The translations under genes and the position numbers were made by a program. Shown piece by piece: positions 24,905 to 34,468 of a stretch of DNA of 64,000 nucleotides (position 1 is the first letter of the stretch; each line of letters opens with the position of its first letter). The stretch comes from Methanoculleus caldifontis (GTDB taxonomy: Archaea; Halobacteriota; Methanomicrobia; Methanomicrobiales; Methanoculleaceae): NCBI RefSeq assembly GCF_032842345.1, contig NZ_WBKO01000001.1:806001-870000 (forward strand). The letters run 5' to 3'. Under the pieces are notes generated by a model. That model made no database searches. It was not told the DNA's origin and worked only from the letters and a program-made list of their open reading frames with translations.

Positions 24905-26794
24905 TCAACTCGTATCGTGCCGCCGGAGAAACTCGCGGACTTTCCGGGACTCCACCCACCCGCGGTCCAGCTGCCGGATGTAATCGTTGATCCGCTCGAC
25001 CTGCTCGCGGATGACCGCCGCCGTCTCCGCGTCGTCCAGCAACTCCGCTCTTCCCAGCGTCACCTGGAGCGGCTGGCGAATGTGGTCTCCGAGGACGGCG
25101 AACTGCTCGATGTTCCGCTCGATCTGCCAGAATGCCTGCCGGCGCAGTTGTTCGTTCTGCTTCCTCTCGGTGATGTCCCTTCCCACCGCCTGGACGCCGA
25201 CGACCTTCCCGTGCTCCAGGATAGGGGACTCGTTCAGTTCGACGAACACCACGGATCCGTCTTTCCTGCGGAACTCGACCTCGAGCCCCTCGACGGACTC
25301 GCCCCGGGCTAACTTCTTCTGCGCCTCCCCCCACGCGGAGAGCGATACGGGGCTGAGATACTCGCGGCACCTGCGGCCGTTCAGTTCCTCGGGGGTGTAA
25401 CCGAGGATGCGGGTCACGGCAGGAGACATGTAGGTGATCCCGCCGTCGTGGTAGCAGGTGTAGATCATATCGAAGCTCCGCTGCGCGATCGCCCGGAACT
25501 TCTCCTCGCTCGCGAGAAGCGCCTCTTCCGCCGCCCGCCGCTCGATCCCCTGGGCGAGGATGTTTGCCGCCGCCTGGACGAAGTTGATGTCGTCCCGGGT
25601 GAACCTGCGGCACGCCCTGGTGTGGGCGCCGAGCACCCCGTAGGGCGCTCTGTCACCCTGGATGATGACGCTGATCCCGCTCACGATGCCCTCGTCCCGG
25701 AGGAGGGGCGGGCCGGAGAACCGTGCCTCGGTTCTGAGGTCCTCGACGATCACCGGCTCGTGGGAGAGGAGCGTGTACCCTGCCTGGGAGTCGGTCCCTC
25801 CCTCGACCTTCTTCATGCCGATCATACCCCTGTTGAATCCCACCGCCGCCTCGAGCAGGAACGCGTCCTCGTCGGGAAGGTACCGGAGCACTTTGGCATA
25901 CTCGACGCCGAGATGCTCTGCCACCGCGCTGACCGCGGCATCCATCAGGTCGGAAGGCTCCGCCCCTGCCAGGGCGAACCGGCCGAGTGCGGCGATCGCC
26001 GCCTGCTGCGCCGCCCGGACGGCGATGAGGCCCTCGGCCTGTTTCCTTCCGGTGATATCGAGGTTTATCCCGGCCCAGAGGACGATCCGCCCGTTATCGT
26101 CCCGGATAGGGGCCCCGCGGGAGAGGATGGTCCGGTATCCGCCGCCGGGCCCCCCGACCTCGAGTTCGCGGTCCCACCGGCACCCGGATTCGAGGCAGTG
26201 CTTCCAGTCGGCGAGCACCCCGGCGGCGTCTTTGAGCGGTATGCACTCGATCCAGCCCGCCGACCGGCACTCCTCAAGCGTCGCTCCCGCAAGGTCGAGG
26301 AGTGACGAAGAGATGTAGAGTGCGGCGCCGTCCGGTTCGCAGATCCAGATGCCGTAAGGGATTGTCTCCCCGATGCCGGCATAGACCGATTCGGCCCTGG
26401 TCCGTGCCGCCGCATCCGGGGCGCTCCGAACCGCCTCGTCGCGTTCGGCAGTGACGTCCCTGAAGGTGGCGAGCACCTTCCCGGCGTAGTGTTCGCCCGT
26501 CATCGCCCGGCAGGAGAACGAGAACCAGCGTATCCCGGCGGCGGGAGTCTGCACCCGGCAGGTGGCGTGCGAGACCTGCCGCCAGCACCGGAGCGCCTCG
26601 ACCATCCGGCCGGCGAAGCCTTCCTCCTGGATGGAGGGCGCGAGGCGGGCAACAAAGTCCCCGATATCATCTCCGCGGACTGCCTCGTTCGCGATGCCGA
26701 ACGTCTCCTCAAACGACCTGTTCAGCCAGGCGACGGTGCTGTCCCGATTCAGGATGATGACGGCATCGTCCAGTTCGTCAAAGCAGTGATACAC
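24905..26794 (-). CDS. PAS-PAS-GAF-PAS sensor protein with a truncated kinase end
   Basis: 629 residues, all soluble. It has a PAS near 5-115 (DAVIILNRDSTVAWLNRSFE), a PAS/PAC near 140-260 (ending LWAGINLDITGRKQAEG), a GAF near 280-425 and a PAS/PAC near 435-560 (VQAVGRDITERKQNEQ). The last 65 residues hold a dimerisation-type helix with a candidate phospho-His in FAVLGDHIRQPLQV, but the chain stops with no N, D, F or G boxes. So it cannot autophosphorylate as a normal kinase. It either works with a separate ATPase or signals by conformation. It is transcribed alone, from a TATA-like TTTTATG near 26870. Confidence 0.9.
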   Translation of the reverse strand: MYHCFDELDDAVIILNRDSTVAWLNRSFEETFGIANEAVRGDDIGDFVARLAPSIQEEGFAGRMVEALRCWRQVSHATCRVQTPAAGIRWFSFSCRAMTGEHYAGKVLATFRDVTAERDEAVRSAPDAAARTRAESVYAGIGETIPYGIWICEPDGAALYISSSLLDLAGATLEECRSAGWIECIPLKDAAGVLADWKHCLESGCRWDRELEVGGPGGGYRTILSRGAPIRDDNGRIVLWAGINLDITGRKQAEGLIAVRAAQQAAIAALGRFALAGAEPSDLMDAAVSAVAEHLGVEYAKVLRYLPDEDAFLLEAAVGFNRGMIGMKKVEGGTDSQAGYTLLSHEPVIVEDLRTEARFSGPPLLRDEGIVSGISVIIQGDRAPYGVLGAHTRACRRFTRDDINFVQAAANILAQGIERRAAEEALLASEEKFRAIAQRSFDMIYTCYHDGGITYMSPAVTRILGYTPEELNGRRCREYLSPVSLSAWGEAQKKLARGESVEGLEVEFRRKDGSVVFVELNESPILEHGKVVGVQAVGRDITERKQNEQLRRQAFWQIERNIEQFAVLGDHIRQPLQVTLGRAELLDDAETAAVIREQVERINDYIRQLDRGWVESRKVREFLRRHDTS

Positions 26795-27370
26795 GGGTCT
26801 TCTCCATCGGCCGGCGTGTGCGGGGACCCCGGACAGCGAGTACCGTATGTCAACATTAGTGTAACGGTCTCATAAAAGATCTCTTTTTGGGGTTATCCAG
26901 GCTTGCTACGGCACCGGTGGTGCGGGTAACGGCTCCTGAGGAGGGGTTTCTGCCGGAGGATTCCGTGGAGGTCCGGTGCAGGAGCCGCCAGGGTCGGTAG
27001 ATTAATATTCCCGGGCGAGACCCGGCCCCCTTCGTCCCCGTGCATACCCAGGGGCCGGTGCCTTTCCTCATCGGGTTCCTGTGCATATCCTCGCCGGATT
27101 CGCAGGCCCTCGAATCTCCGGCAGTCGTCTCCTGGAGATCGGTCCGCAAAACAGGCCCTGCGCGGCGCACGTTCGGGGCCCGGTGCCCGGCTGATTCCGG
27201 CATGGAACGACCTGATCGAGAGACGCCGGGGAGCAGTTGAAGCATTTGGACTTCGCGTGAGGTCCTGTCGTGATCCCTGTAAACAATCTCACGCGAAGGC
27301 GCGAAGGCGCGAAGGGCGATGCTCCTGCGCGTGAAACGTACAATAAGAGGCTTTGACCCGTCAGAATGGA
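26795..27370. repeat. Gene-free stretch with palindromic repeat ends (locus C)
   Basis: 575 bp between the sensor gene and tRNA-Ser. The part nearest the sensor holds its promoter. The middle is GC-rich with no supported gene. Two copies of the dispersed repeat end face outward: CTTCGCGTGAG at 27251-27261, and CTCACGCGAAGGCGCGAAG extended by another GCGCGAAG unit at 27288-27314. Confidence 0.6.
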
Positions 27371-27455
27371 CGCCGAGGGGGAGATTTGAACTCCCGAGGT
27401 GCCGAACACCAGTGGCTTTCGAGGCCACCGCCTTCCCGGACTAGACTACCTCGGC
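27371..27455 (-). tRNA. tRNA-Ser (CGA)
   Basis: An 85-nt gene with acceptor stem GCCGAGG/CCTCGGC and discriminator G, a D-arm, an anticodon loop with CGA flanked by T and A (CTCGAAA), a long variable arm as expected for class II serine tRNAs, and a T-arm with GTTCAAATC. CCA is not encoded. It is read leftward between the sensor gene and a small plus-strand gene. Confidence 0.93.
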
Positions 27456-27506
27456 ACGGAACCTGCCTAGAATATTTACCTTCTCCGGCTATAATGGTAT
27501 CGAGAT

Positions 27507-27710
27507 ATGCTCTGTCGCTTCACCCTCATCCCCGACGGCGGCGTGCTGGTCTACCAGGGCCTGCGGGGCGATACCTACGAGAAGGCTCTCCTCTCCTTCG
27601 GGATCAACCCGGATGCTGCACTGATATTCTTCTGCGGAAGAAGCCTCCCGCAGGATAAAACAATCGAGGAGGAAGAGGTCGAGGTATTCCTGACCTCTTC
27701 GCGCGGGTGA
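27507..27710 (+). CDS. Small beta-grasp-like (ThiS/MoaD-type) protein
   Basis: 67 residues: MLCRFTLIPDGGVLVYQGL, then a helix-like TYEKALLSFGINPDAALIFF, GRSLPQDKTIEEEEVEVFLT. The order of a beta hairpin, a helix, and a short strand with an exposed P-x-D-x-x-I turn is that of ubiquitin-like sulfur carriers. It ends SSRG instead of the GG tail those proteins need, so thiocarboxylation is doubtful. It faces the thermosome gene tail to tail with 4 bp between stops. A conserved hypothetical protein is the safe call. Confidence 0.6.
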   Translation: MLCRFTLIPDGGVLVYQGLRGDTYEKALLSFGINPDAALIFFCGRSLPQDKTIEEEEVEVFLTSSRG

Positions 27711-27714
27711 TTTA

Positions 27715-29301
27715 TTAGGCGCCCGGTCTTCCGGACTGGGTGACCATCATGTCGTCGACGCGGACGAGGAGCATGGCCGTCTCGGTCGCGCTCTTGATCG
27801 CCTGGGTCTTGACGCGCTGCGGCTCGATGACGCCGGCTTCGTGCATGTCGACGACCTCGCCGGTGTAGACGTTGAGCCCGGCGTATCTCGCGCCGTCGGC
27901 GTGGGCTTTCCTCAGGGCGACGACCTTGTCGATGGTGTCGAACCCGGAGTTCTCCGCGAGGGTTCTCGGGATGACCTCGAACGCGTTTGCGAACGCCTCG
28001 ATGCCGAGCTGGACCCGGCCGCCGACGGTCGCGGCGTAGTCGCGGATGCGCATCTGGAGCTCGGTCTCCACCGATCCGCCGCCGACGACGAACTTGCCGT
28101 CCTCAACAGCGTCCTGGACGACCCGGGCCGCGTCGTAGACCGCCCGCTCGAGTTCGTCGAGGAGGAGCTGGGAGGTGCCCCGGAGGAGGATCGTCACGGC
28201 CTTGGGGTTCTCGCAGCCGGAGATGATCGTCAGGTCGGCGTCGGGGATCTCCTCGGCCGCTTCGGCGTGGCCGAGCGTCGCTTCGCTGAGTTCCTCGGGC
28301 TTGTTGACGATCGAGCCGCAGAGCGCCTTCGCGGCGAACTTCATGTCCTCTTCCTTGACGTCCTCGATGGCGTAGATGCCGTTTCTCGCGAGGTAGTACT
28401 GGACCGCGTCGGCGATCCCCTTCTGGCAGAGGACGACGTTTGCGCCGGAGGCGACGATCAGGTCGGCGAGCTTCCGGAGAGACTCGCGCTCCTGCTCGGC
28501 GAACGCCTTCATCTGGTCGGAGGAGGTGATCTTGATCTTCGATTTCACCTGGGTCTTCGTGACCTCGAGCGGCTGGGCGAGCAGGGCGACCTTCGCGTCG
28601 GTGACCTTATCGGGCATCTGCTCAAAGACCCGCTTCTTGTCGATGACGATGCCACGGATGAGCTCCGCGTCGTGCATCGAGTCCCCGACCTGCATCTTGA
28701 TCTTGACGTCGTCCTCGTCCACGGCGTAGGTGCCCTGGCCCGTCTCGGTGGCGACCTGGCGCACCGCGTCCACGACGATGCCGGAGATCTTCTCCTTGAC
28801 CGCCTCGATGGACTTGCCGGTCATGGCGGTGTCTGCGATCTTGATGAGGTTCTCACGGTCCTCGAACCCGATCGTGATGGCCAGATCCTCGAGGATCGCG
28901 AGGGCCTTCTCCATGCCGAGCTGGTAGCCGTTGGCGATGATCGTGGGATGAACCTCCTGGGCGAGCAGTTTCTCCGCCTCTTCCATCATCGACCCGACGA
29001 GTACGGTCGCGGTCGTGGTGCCGTCGCCGACCTCGCCGTCCTGGGCCTCGGCGACCTCGACGACCAGCTTGCCGCCGGGGTGCTGCACGGACATCTCGTG
29101 CAGGATGGTTGCTCCGTCGTTCGTGATCACCACGTCACCGCTGGAGCTGACCAGCATCTTGTCCATTCCCCGGGGGCCAAGCGTAGTCCGAACGGCCGCC
29201 GCAATTGCCTTTGCAGCCATGATATTCGAGCGCTGTGCCTCGAATCCGCGCGTACGCTCTACATTTTCCCGCAAAATAATGATGGGCTGTCCAGCAAGCA
29301 T
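27715..29301 (-). CDS. ths: Thermosome subunit (group II chaperonin)
   Basis: 528 residues of the archaeal CCT-like chaperonin. Nucleotide-site motifs are [33 protein letters not shown] and [10 protein letters not shown]. The C-terminus ends [13 protein letters not shown] rather than the GGM-rich tail common in many subunits. It folds proteins in an ATP-driven double ring. A strong TATA box (29341-29352) and AAAGGAGG ribosome site precede it, fitting an abundant protein. It is transcribed alone. Confidence 0.97.
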   Translation of the reverse strand: MLAGQPIIILRENVERTRGFEAQRSNIMAAKAIAAAVRTTLGPRGMDKMLVSSSGDVVITNDGATILHEMSVQHPGGKLVVEVAEAQDGEVGDGTTTATVLVGSMMEEAEKLLAQEVHPTIIANGYQLGMEKALAILEDLAITIGFEDRENLIKIADTAMTGKSIEAVKEKISGIVVDAVRQVATETGQGTYAVDEDDVKIKMQVGDSMHDAELIRGIVIDKKRVFEQMPDKVTDAKVALLAQPLEVTKTQVKSKIKITSSDQMKAFAEQERESLRKLADLIVASGANVVLCQKGIADAVQYYLARNGIYAIEDVKEEDMKFAAKALCGSIVNKPEELSEATLGHAEAAEEIPDADLTIISGCENPKAVTILLRGTSQLLLDELERAVYDAARVVQDAVEDGKFVVGGGSVETELQMRIRDYAATVGGRVQLGIEAFANAFEVIPRTLAENSGFDTIDKVVALRKAHADGARYAGLNVYTGEVVDMHEAGVIEPQRVKTQAIKSATETAMLLVRVDDMMVTQSGRPGA

Positions 29302-29340
29302 TGTATAATCCTCCTTTGTTCGTTAGTTTTGTTCAGAGGT

Positions 29341-29352
29341 TCTATATATACT
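29341..29352 (-). promoter_or_regulatory. TATA box and leader of the thermosome gene
   Basis: The minus strand reads AGTATATATAGA, about 45 bp before the ATG. A leader of about 20 nt carries AAAGGAGG with its GGAGG at 29310-29314. It is the clearest core promoter in the window. Confidence 0.75.
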
Positions 29353-29518
29353 GATCGATAGGCCCCGTCCCTGCCGGGCGTCCGGGCCTATCAGCGGAGC
29401 CTGATCCCCGATCGGTTGGCTATACGCGCTCATCATCCCCGAATGGGGCGTCGATAACGGGAATACGTCAGGCGGGCGGGTCTCTGCCCGTTCCGGAAAA
29501 AGTGGTGCGGCCGGCCTC

Positions 29519-30133
29519 TCAGCCGAGCCTCGATATCGTGAAGAGCGAGCGGATCGGGACGCCGTCGACCTCCCGGATGCCCTGCTTGTCGAAGAGCGAC
29601 CAGATCGCCACCGGCGTGGCCCCGTGCCGCCTGAGGAACCGGATCGCCTCCGCAAGCGTCGTCCCGGTCGTGACGACGTCGTCGATGATGAGGCAGCGCT
29701 GCCCGGCGACCGTCGAGAAAGTCCCCGAGAGGGACCCGGTGGGGGTCTCGCTTACGCTGTGCTTCGCCGGGAGATAGACGGCGAGTTTCAGCCCTTCCTC
29801 GGCGGCGATGAGGGTCGCGAGCGGGACGCCCGAGGATGCGATGCCGACGACCGTGTCGACCGTGTCATCGGTCGGCCGGATAGCCCCTTCCTCCGTGAGG
29901 TAGAGGAAGCGCTTGAGCATGATCATCGCCATGTCGGAGAGGAGCATCCCATGGCTTCCCACCTCTGTCCAGTCGATATGGACGTCTTTTGGGGCCTCCA
30001 TCCCCTTCTGCTGGGTGAGCAGCCAGGTGACCGTCTCCATCGAGAGGCCCAGTTCATCGGAGATCTGGCCGGGGGTGTGCCCATCTGCCTGAAGCGCCTT
30101 TGCCTTCGTGATCAACTCTTCGAGGGCGGACAT
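29519..30133 (-). CDS. gfcR: PRTase-fold transcriptional regulator (GfcR-like)
   Basis: 204 residues. The N-terminal about 40 residues form a helix-turn-helix (GHTPGQISDELGLSMETVTW). The rest is a phosphoribosyltransferase domain with VVGIASSGVPLATLIAAEEG and the PRPP-binding loop CLIIDDVVTTGTTLAEA. It matches the orotate-phosphoribosyltransferase-like family that includes GfcR, a sugar-catabolism regulator in haloarchaea. In methanogens the effector could be PRPP or a nucleotide, in keeping with the prs gene upstream (inference). A palindrome sits directly before the ATG. Confidence 0.8.
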   Translation of the reverse strand: MSALEELITKAKALQADGHTPGQISDELGLSMETVTWLLTQQKGMEAPKDVHIDWTEVGSHGMLLSDMAMIMLKRFLYLTEEGAIRPTDDTVDTVVGIASSGVPLATLIAAEEGLKLAVYLPAKHSVSETPTGSLSGTFSTVAGQRCLIIDDVVTTGTTLAEAIRFLRRHGATPVAIWSLFDKQGIREVDGVPIRSLFTISRLG

Positions 30134-30164
30134 GGAGAAGAGATCTCCGGGTGATTATTTAAGT
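30134..30164 (-). promoter_or_regulatory. TATA box and palindrome before the GfcR-like gene
   Basis: GGAGATCTCTTCTCC (minus strand, 30148-30134; arms GGAGA/TCTCC) abuts the ATG. Just upstream is CTTAAATAATC (30164-30154), a TATA-like element inside the end of the nob1-like gene. The palindrome would span the transcript start, where autorepression is plausible. Confidence 0.5.
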
Positions 30165-30610
30165 TTTCTTTTAATTGCTGCGCCGCATACGCGGCAGTCT
30201 CCCGGCTCGCGCCAGTACCGGCCGCACCCGCTGCACCGGTAGCGCCACCGGATCGCCCGGGCCGGCCGCTGCCGGATGCTCCGGGTCTCGATGCCGAGAC
30301 GGTGCGCCACGTTCTGGACTGCGAAGTCGTCGGTGACGAGGACGGCCGAGAGTTCCAGCGCGAGCGCGAGGATCTCGCGATCGGTCGCGGAGAGCACCCC
30401 GGCGTCCCCGGTCCGCACCGCGGCCGCGTCGACCCGCAGGAGGTCCTCGTCGCGGGGCTCCCGGACCGAGAGCCCCGTCGCGGCGAGGGCCTCAAACCGG
30501 CACTTCGCGTGGAGGTCGGCGAGTTCCCCGACCACCGAAGGGGTGGTCCAGGCCGGCCCCTCGACCGGGATCTCTGCAAAGAAGAACGAGGCGTCGAGGA
30601 CGAGCGTCAT
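30155..30610 (-). CDS. nob1: Nob1-like PIN-domain endoribonuclease with zinc ribbon
   Basis: 151 residues. The N-terminal PIN domain carries acidic residues at TLVLDASFF, SVVGELADL, LSATDREILALAL and VLVTDDFAVQNVA. The C-terminal zinc ribbon is YRCSGCGRYWREPGDCRVCG, with four Cys. This matches archaeal Nob1, which cuts the 3' end of 16S rRNA during 30S maturation. The start overlaps the rtcA stop (ATGA), so the two are coupled. An RNA-processing role agrees with RtcA next door. Confidence 0.85.
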   Translation of the reverse strand: MTLVLDASFFFAEIPVEGPAWTTPSVVGELADLHAKCRFEALAATGLSVREPRDEDLLRVDAAAVRTGDAGVLSATDREILALALELSAVLVTDDFAVQNVAHRLGIETRSIRQRPARAIRWRYRCSGCGRYWREPGDCRVCGAAIKRKLK

Positions 30611-31590
30611 ACGGAGAACTCCACGGTGCTGTTCTCCCGGCACTCCACGGGATAGCCGAACTCCGCGAGGAGCGAGCGGGCGGTCTTCGCGTGCGTCGAG
30701 AGGGTATGGGTGCTGTATGCTCCGCCGCAGAGGGCGAGGTAGACCAGGAGCTGGTCGGCGAGGTGAACGTCGACCGTGCCGGGGTTGCGGTGCTCCTCCG
30801 CAAGGGCCCGGGCGGCAGCCTTCCCGACCTCCTCGGCGGGCAGCCCCCTCCTGCCGATCGCGACGGCGCCCTTCGCCCCGCTCCAGACGGTGACGGAACT
30901 CCCGGTGCTCGGCCCGCCCTCGCGGGGATCCAGGGTCGCGGTGCAGGAGAGCCCTGCCTCGTCGCGGAGGAGGTCGCGGGCGGCGGCTGCCTGGCGCTCC
31001 GTGACGTGGCCGGGGAGGTTCGCCGAGCAGGAGACGAGCCCGCACGCCCCTTCTTCCCCGGGAACCGCGATCGGTCCCGGGAGGCCGCGCTCCACCCTCA
31101 CGCGGACGCGCCCGCCACCCCGCGGGTAGTAGCCCCGTTCGAGCACCGTGACCTCGATCGAGGCGCCGGCCCGGCGGAGGACCGGGACGAGGAGATGGTC
31201 CATGTAGTCGATCGTCGGGCTCCGCGCCACTTCGGTCCCTCCCGTGACCGTGATGCTCCCGCCGATCTCGAGGGCTGCCGGGAGCCATGCCTGGAGGACG
31301 AGCGGGATACTTCCCGCGGTCCCGGTATCGATCGCGAGGTCGGCCCGCCGGAGAGGGCCGGGGGTGAAGGTGATCTCGCGGCTGCCGACGGAGAGTCCCG
31401 TGCATTCGGCGCCGCAGGTGCCGGCGGTTGCCCGGACCGCGGCGATATGCTGGGGGGCGAGCCCCGGCTTCTCACGGTTCTCCCGGATCCGGGTGACGGT
31501 GATCGGTGTATTCGATATCGCCGAGAGGCTGGCGGCCAGCCGGACGATCTGCCCCCCTCCTTCGAGGCGGGACCCGTCAATGGTGAGCAT
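30607..31590 (-). CDS. rtcA: RNA 3'-terminal phosphate cyclase
   Basis: 327 residues. It converts RNA 3'-phosphate to a 2',3'-cyclic phosphate using ATP through an adenylated His. Motifs are IDGSRLEGGGQIVRLAASLS at the N-terminus, EKPGLAPQHIAAVRA, the RtcA signature-like GYYPRGGGRV, and the C-terminal catalytic His region GGAYSTHTLSTHAKTA. It overlaps prs by 14 bp upstream and the nob1-like gene by 4 bp downstream, giving a tightly packed operon. Confidence 0.93.
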   Translation of the reverse strand: MLTIDGSRLEGGGQIVRLAASLSAISNTPITVTRIRENREKPGLAPQHIAAVRATAGTCGAECTGLSVGSREITFTPGPLRRADLAIDTGTAGSIPLVLQAWLPAALEIGGSITVTGGTEVARSPTIDYMDHLLVPVLRRAGASIEVTVLERGYYPRGGGRVRVRVERGLPGPIAVPGEEGACGLVSCSANLPGHVTERQAAAARDLLRDEAGLSCTATLDPREGGPSTGSSVTVWSGAKGAVAIGRRGLPAEEVGKAAARALAEEHRNPGTVDVHLADQLLVYLALCGGAYSTHTLSTHAKTARSLLAEFGYPVECRENSTVEFSV

Positions 31591-32434
31591 TGTCCCTGAT
31601 CGCGGTGACGATAGCGTTCGCGGCGGATATGAAGCTTGAGGCGTTCTCGTAGGTGTCGCTGGAGACGACCGAGGAGACCCCCGCCGCCCTCAGGCGCGTG
31701 TAGGCGCCGCTCGTGAGCACCCCGTGGACGCAGGCCGCGTGGATGGACGTGGCTCCCTGCTCGCGGAGCATGCAGGCCGCGGTCGCGAGGGTCCCGCCGG
31801 TGGAGATGATATCGTCGACGATCACGACGTCCCGGCCCTCGGCATCGATGGACTTCGGGGCGATCCGGACCTCTTCGCCCGAGAGCCGGGTCTTCTCGAG
31901 ATGGTCGCAGTCCCACCCGCCGACCGCGGCGACATCGGTCGCGAACGCGACCGCGCCCTCGTCCGGGGCGAGGACCAGGGGGTTCTTCAGGTGCAGGTCG
32001 CCGACGTAGCCCCCGATCGCCGGGGCGATGGTGACGTTCGTTGCAGGAACCGTAAAGAAGTCGAGGATGGCCGGGTCGTGGATGTTGACGATGTAAACCC
32101 GCTCGACGCCGGTCGAGACGGCCCGTGCGACCGCCCGGGCGCTGATCGGCTCGCCGGAGTGGATGCGCCTGTCCTGCCGGGAGTAGCCGAGGTACGGGAT
32201 CACGAGGGTGATCCGTGACCGGTCGGCGGCATCGATCGCAAGAAGGGTCTGGACAAGCATATCGTTATCGACAATGCTGCTGACGATCAGGGTCTCGTCG
32301 TCCAGCTCCCCGCACCTGAGGTACATCTCCCCGTCGGGAAACCGGGTGAATTTCGTCTCAACCAGTGGAATTCCCAATTTTTCGGCGATGCGGGCTGCTA
32401 GGACCTGGGACCGTTCGGTACTGACTATTCTCAT
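31577..32434 (-). CDS. prs: Ribose-phosphate pyrophosphokinase
   Basis: 285 residues, the short archaeal form. It makes PRPP from ribose 5-phosphate and ATP. Motifs are FPDGEMYLR, the ATP-flap IPYLGYSRQDRRI, NIHDPAILDFF and the PRPP loop VVIVDDIISTGGTLATAA. AAGGTG precedes the ATG. It is the first gene of the prs-rtcA-nob1 run and is divergent from lonB, sharing an 81-bp region with a TATA element usable in both directions. Confidence 0.95.
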   Translation of the reverse strand: MRIVSTERSQVLAARIAEKLGIPLVETKFTRFPDGEMYLRCGELDDETLIVSSIVDNDMLVQTLLAIDAADRSRITLVIPYLGYSRQDRRIHSGEPISARAVARAVSTGVERVYIVNIHDPAILDFFTVPATNVTIAPAIGGYVGDLHLKNPLVLAPDEGAVAFATDVAAVGGWDCDHLEKTRLSGEEVRIAPKSIDAEGRDVVIVDDIISTGGTLATAACMLREQGATSIHAACVHGVLTSGAYTRLRAAGVSSVVSSDTYENASSFISAANAIVTAIRDNAHH

Positions 32435-32473
32435 AGGACACCTTTGCTGGAAAGTATTTGAACGAGCATGAAT

Positions 32474-32484
32474 AAATTATATAA
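32474..32484. promoter_or_regulatory. Shared TATA element between prs and lonB
   Basis: AATTATATAAG contains the palindrome TTATATAA. It is about 40 bp from the prs ATG at 32434 and about 37 bp from the lonB ATG at 32516, so it is at a workable distance for both divergent genes. It is the only TATA-like element I see in the 81-bp gap. Confidence 0.6.
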
Positions 32485-32515
32485 GTATCAGTGCAGCAAA
32501 GAGGTAAACTCGACG

Positions 32516-34462
32516 ATGGATTCAACGACTCCAACAGAAATTCCGAAGATTGAGCTCACCTACGACGAGCTGGCGGAGATCGATGACTTTGCCGGTCTTG
32601 AGTTGAGCGCATCGTCCGATATCGATGTCCCGCCGAACCTGATCGACCAGGTCATCGGCCAGGAACACGCCGTCGAGGTGATCCGCAAAGCTGCGGTCCA
32701 GCGCAGGCACGTGATGATGATCGGCACACCGGGAACCGGCAAATCGATGCTGGCGAAGGCGATGGCCGAACTCCTCCCCAAGGAAGATCTGCAGGATATT
32801 CTGGTCTACCCGAACCCCGAAGACAACAACAACCCCATCATCAGGACGGTGCCCGCGAGCCGCGGCAAACAGATCGTGAACGCCCACAAGGTCGAGGCGA
32901 GAAAGAAGATCCAGATGCGGAGCACCCTCATCATGCTCCTCATCATCGGTATCATCGGCTACGCGATCATCACCTACCAGTGGCTCATGGGCATCATCGC
33001 CGCCGCGTTCGTCTTCATGGCACTGAAGTACTCGATGCCCCGCGAGGAGGCGATGGTCCCGAAGCTCCTCATCTCCCACGAGCCCAACACCATCGCGCCC
33101 TTCATCGACGCGACCGGCTCGCACGCGGGGGCCCTGCTCGGCGACGTCCGGCACGACCCCTTCCAGAGCGGCGGCCTTGAGACCCCGTCCCACGACCGCG
33201 TCGAGGGCGGAGCGATCCACCGGGCGCACGGGGGCGTGCTCTTCATCGACGAGATCAATACCCTCACCCCGCACTCCCAGCAGAACCTGCTGACCGCGCT
33301 CCAGGAGGGAACCTTCCCGATCACCGGCCAGAGCGAGCGGTCGAGCGGTGCGATGGTCCGGACCGAGCCGGTCCCCTGCCGCTTCGTGATGATCGCCGCA
33401 GGCAACCTCGACGCCATCCAGGGGATGCACCCGGCGCTCCGGTCTCGTGTCCGGGGCTACGGCTACGAGGTCTACATGCGCGAGACGATGGAGGACACCC
33501 CTGAGAACCGGAAGAAGTTCCTCCGGTTCATCGCCCAGGAGGTCAAGAACGACGGGAAGATCCCCCATTTCGACCGCGACGCCATGCTCGAGGTCCTCCG
33601 CGAGGCCCGGCGCCGCTCGAACCGGAAGGGCCACCTGACCCTGAAGCTCCGTGACATGGGCGGGCTCATCCGCGTGGCGGGCGACCTTGCCCGGCAGGAG
33701 AGTGCGGATTTCACCACGGTGAAGCACGTCCTCGCCGCGAAATCGGCCTCCCGCTCGATCGAGGACCAGATCTCCGACGAGTACATCCGCCGGAGCCGCG
33801 ACTACGACATCACCGTCGTCGAGGGGAACCGTGTCGGCCGGGTGAACGGGCTTGCGGTGATGGGGAGCGACTCGGGCTCCGTCCTCCCGGTGATGGCCGA
33901 GGTGACCCCGAGCCAGGGGGCGAACGGTTCGGTCATCGCGACCGGTCTCTTAAAGGAGATCGCCCAGGAATCGATCAAGAACGTCAGCGCCCTGATCAAG
34001 AAGTTCACCGGCAAGGACATCCGGAACATGGACATCCACATCCAGTTCATCGGCACCTACAGCGGCGTCGAGGGCGACTCCGCCTCCGTGACGGTGGCAA
34101 CAGCGGTGATCAGCGCCATCGAGAACATCCCGGTCCGCCAGGACGTCGCGATGACCGGCTCCCTCTCGGTCAGAGGCGACGTCCTCCCCATCGGCGGGGT
34201 CACCTACAAGATCGAGGCGGCGGCAAAGGCGGGGATCAAGAAGGTGATCATCCCGCGGTCGAACCTCGACGACGTCCTGATCGAGGACCGCTACCGCGAT
34301 ATGGTCGAGGTGGTCCCGGTCGACCACATCGAGGAGGTCCTCCAGAACGCGCTGGTGCCGGAGAACCGCGAAGGCTTCCTCTCGAAGCTCCGGAAGATGG
34401 CGGTCGGCCCGACGCCCGCCATCTTCGATCCGAACGCAAACGTCGGGCGCTCGATAGTCTGA
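32516..34462 (+). CDS. lonB: Archaeal membrane-anchored Lon protease
   Basis: 648 residues from the ATG at 32516, which has GAGGTAA upstream; an ATG at 32468 lies before the TATA box and is excluded. It has an AAA+ module with Walker A GTPGTGKS (70-77), two TM helices at about 137-153 and 156-173 inserted in the AAA+ domain as in LonB, Walker [12 protein letters not shown], and a C-terminal protease domain with the Ser522 (EGDSAS)/Lys565 (VTYKIEAAA) dyad. It degrades proteins at the membrane in an ATP-driven way. TldD and TldE follow in the same direction. Confidence 0.97.
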   Translation: MDSTTPTEIPKIELTYDELAEIDDFAGLELSASSDIDVPPNLIDQVIGQEHAVEVIRKAAVQRRHVMMIGTPGTGKSMLAKAMAELLPKEDLQDILVYPNPEDNNNPIIRTVPASRGKQIVNAHKVEARKKIQMRSTLIMLLIIGIIGYAIITYQWLMGIIAAAFVFMALKYSMPREEAMVPKLLISHEPNTIAPFIDATGSHAGALLGDVRHDPFQSGGLETPSHDRVEGGAIHRAHGGVLFIDEINTLTPHSQQNLLTALQEGTFPITGQSERSSGAMVRTEPVPCRFVMIAAGNLDAIQGMHPALRSRVRGYGYEVYMRETMEDTPENRKKFLRFIAQEVKNDGKIPHFDRDAMLEVLREARRRSNRKGHLTLKLRDMGGLIRVAGDLARQESADFTTVKHVLAAKSASRSIEDQISDEYIRRSRDYDITVVEGNRVGRVNGLAVMGSDSGSVLPVMAEVTPSQGANGSVIATGLLKEIAQESIKNVSALIKKFTGKDIRNMDIHIQFIGTYSGVEGDSASVTVATAVISAIENIPVRQDVAMTGSLSVRGDVLPIGGVTYKIEAAAKAGIKKVIIPRSNLDDVLIEDRYRDMVEVVPVDHIEEVLQNALVPENREGFLSKLRKMAVGPTPAIFDPNANVGRSIV

Positions 34463-34468
34463 TGCCTT

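Noticed and set aside
27507-27710. Calling the 67-residue protein a functional ThiS/MoaD sulfur carrier
   Set aside because: It ends SSRG, without the terminal Gly-Gly needed for adenylation and thiocarboxylation.
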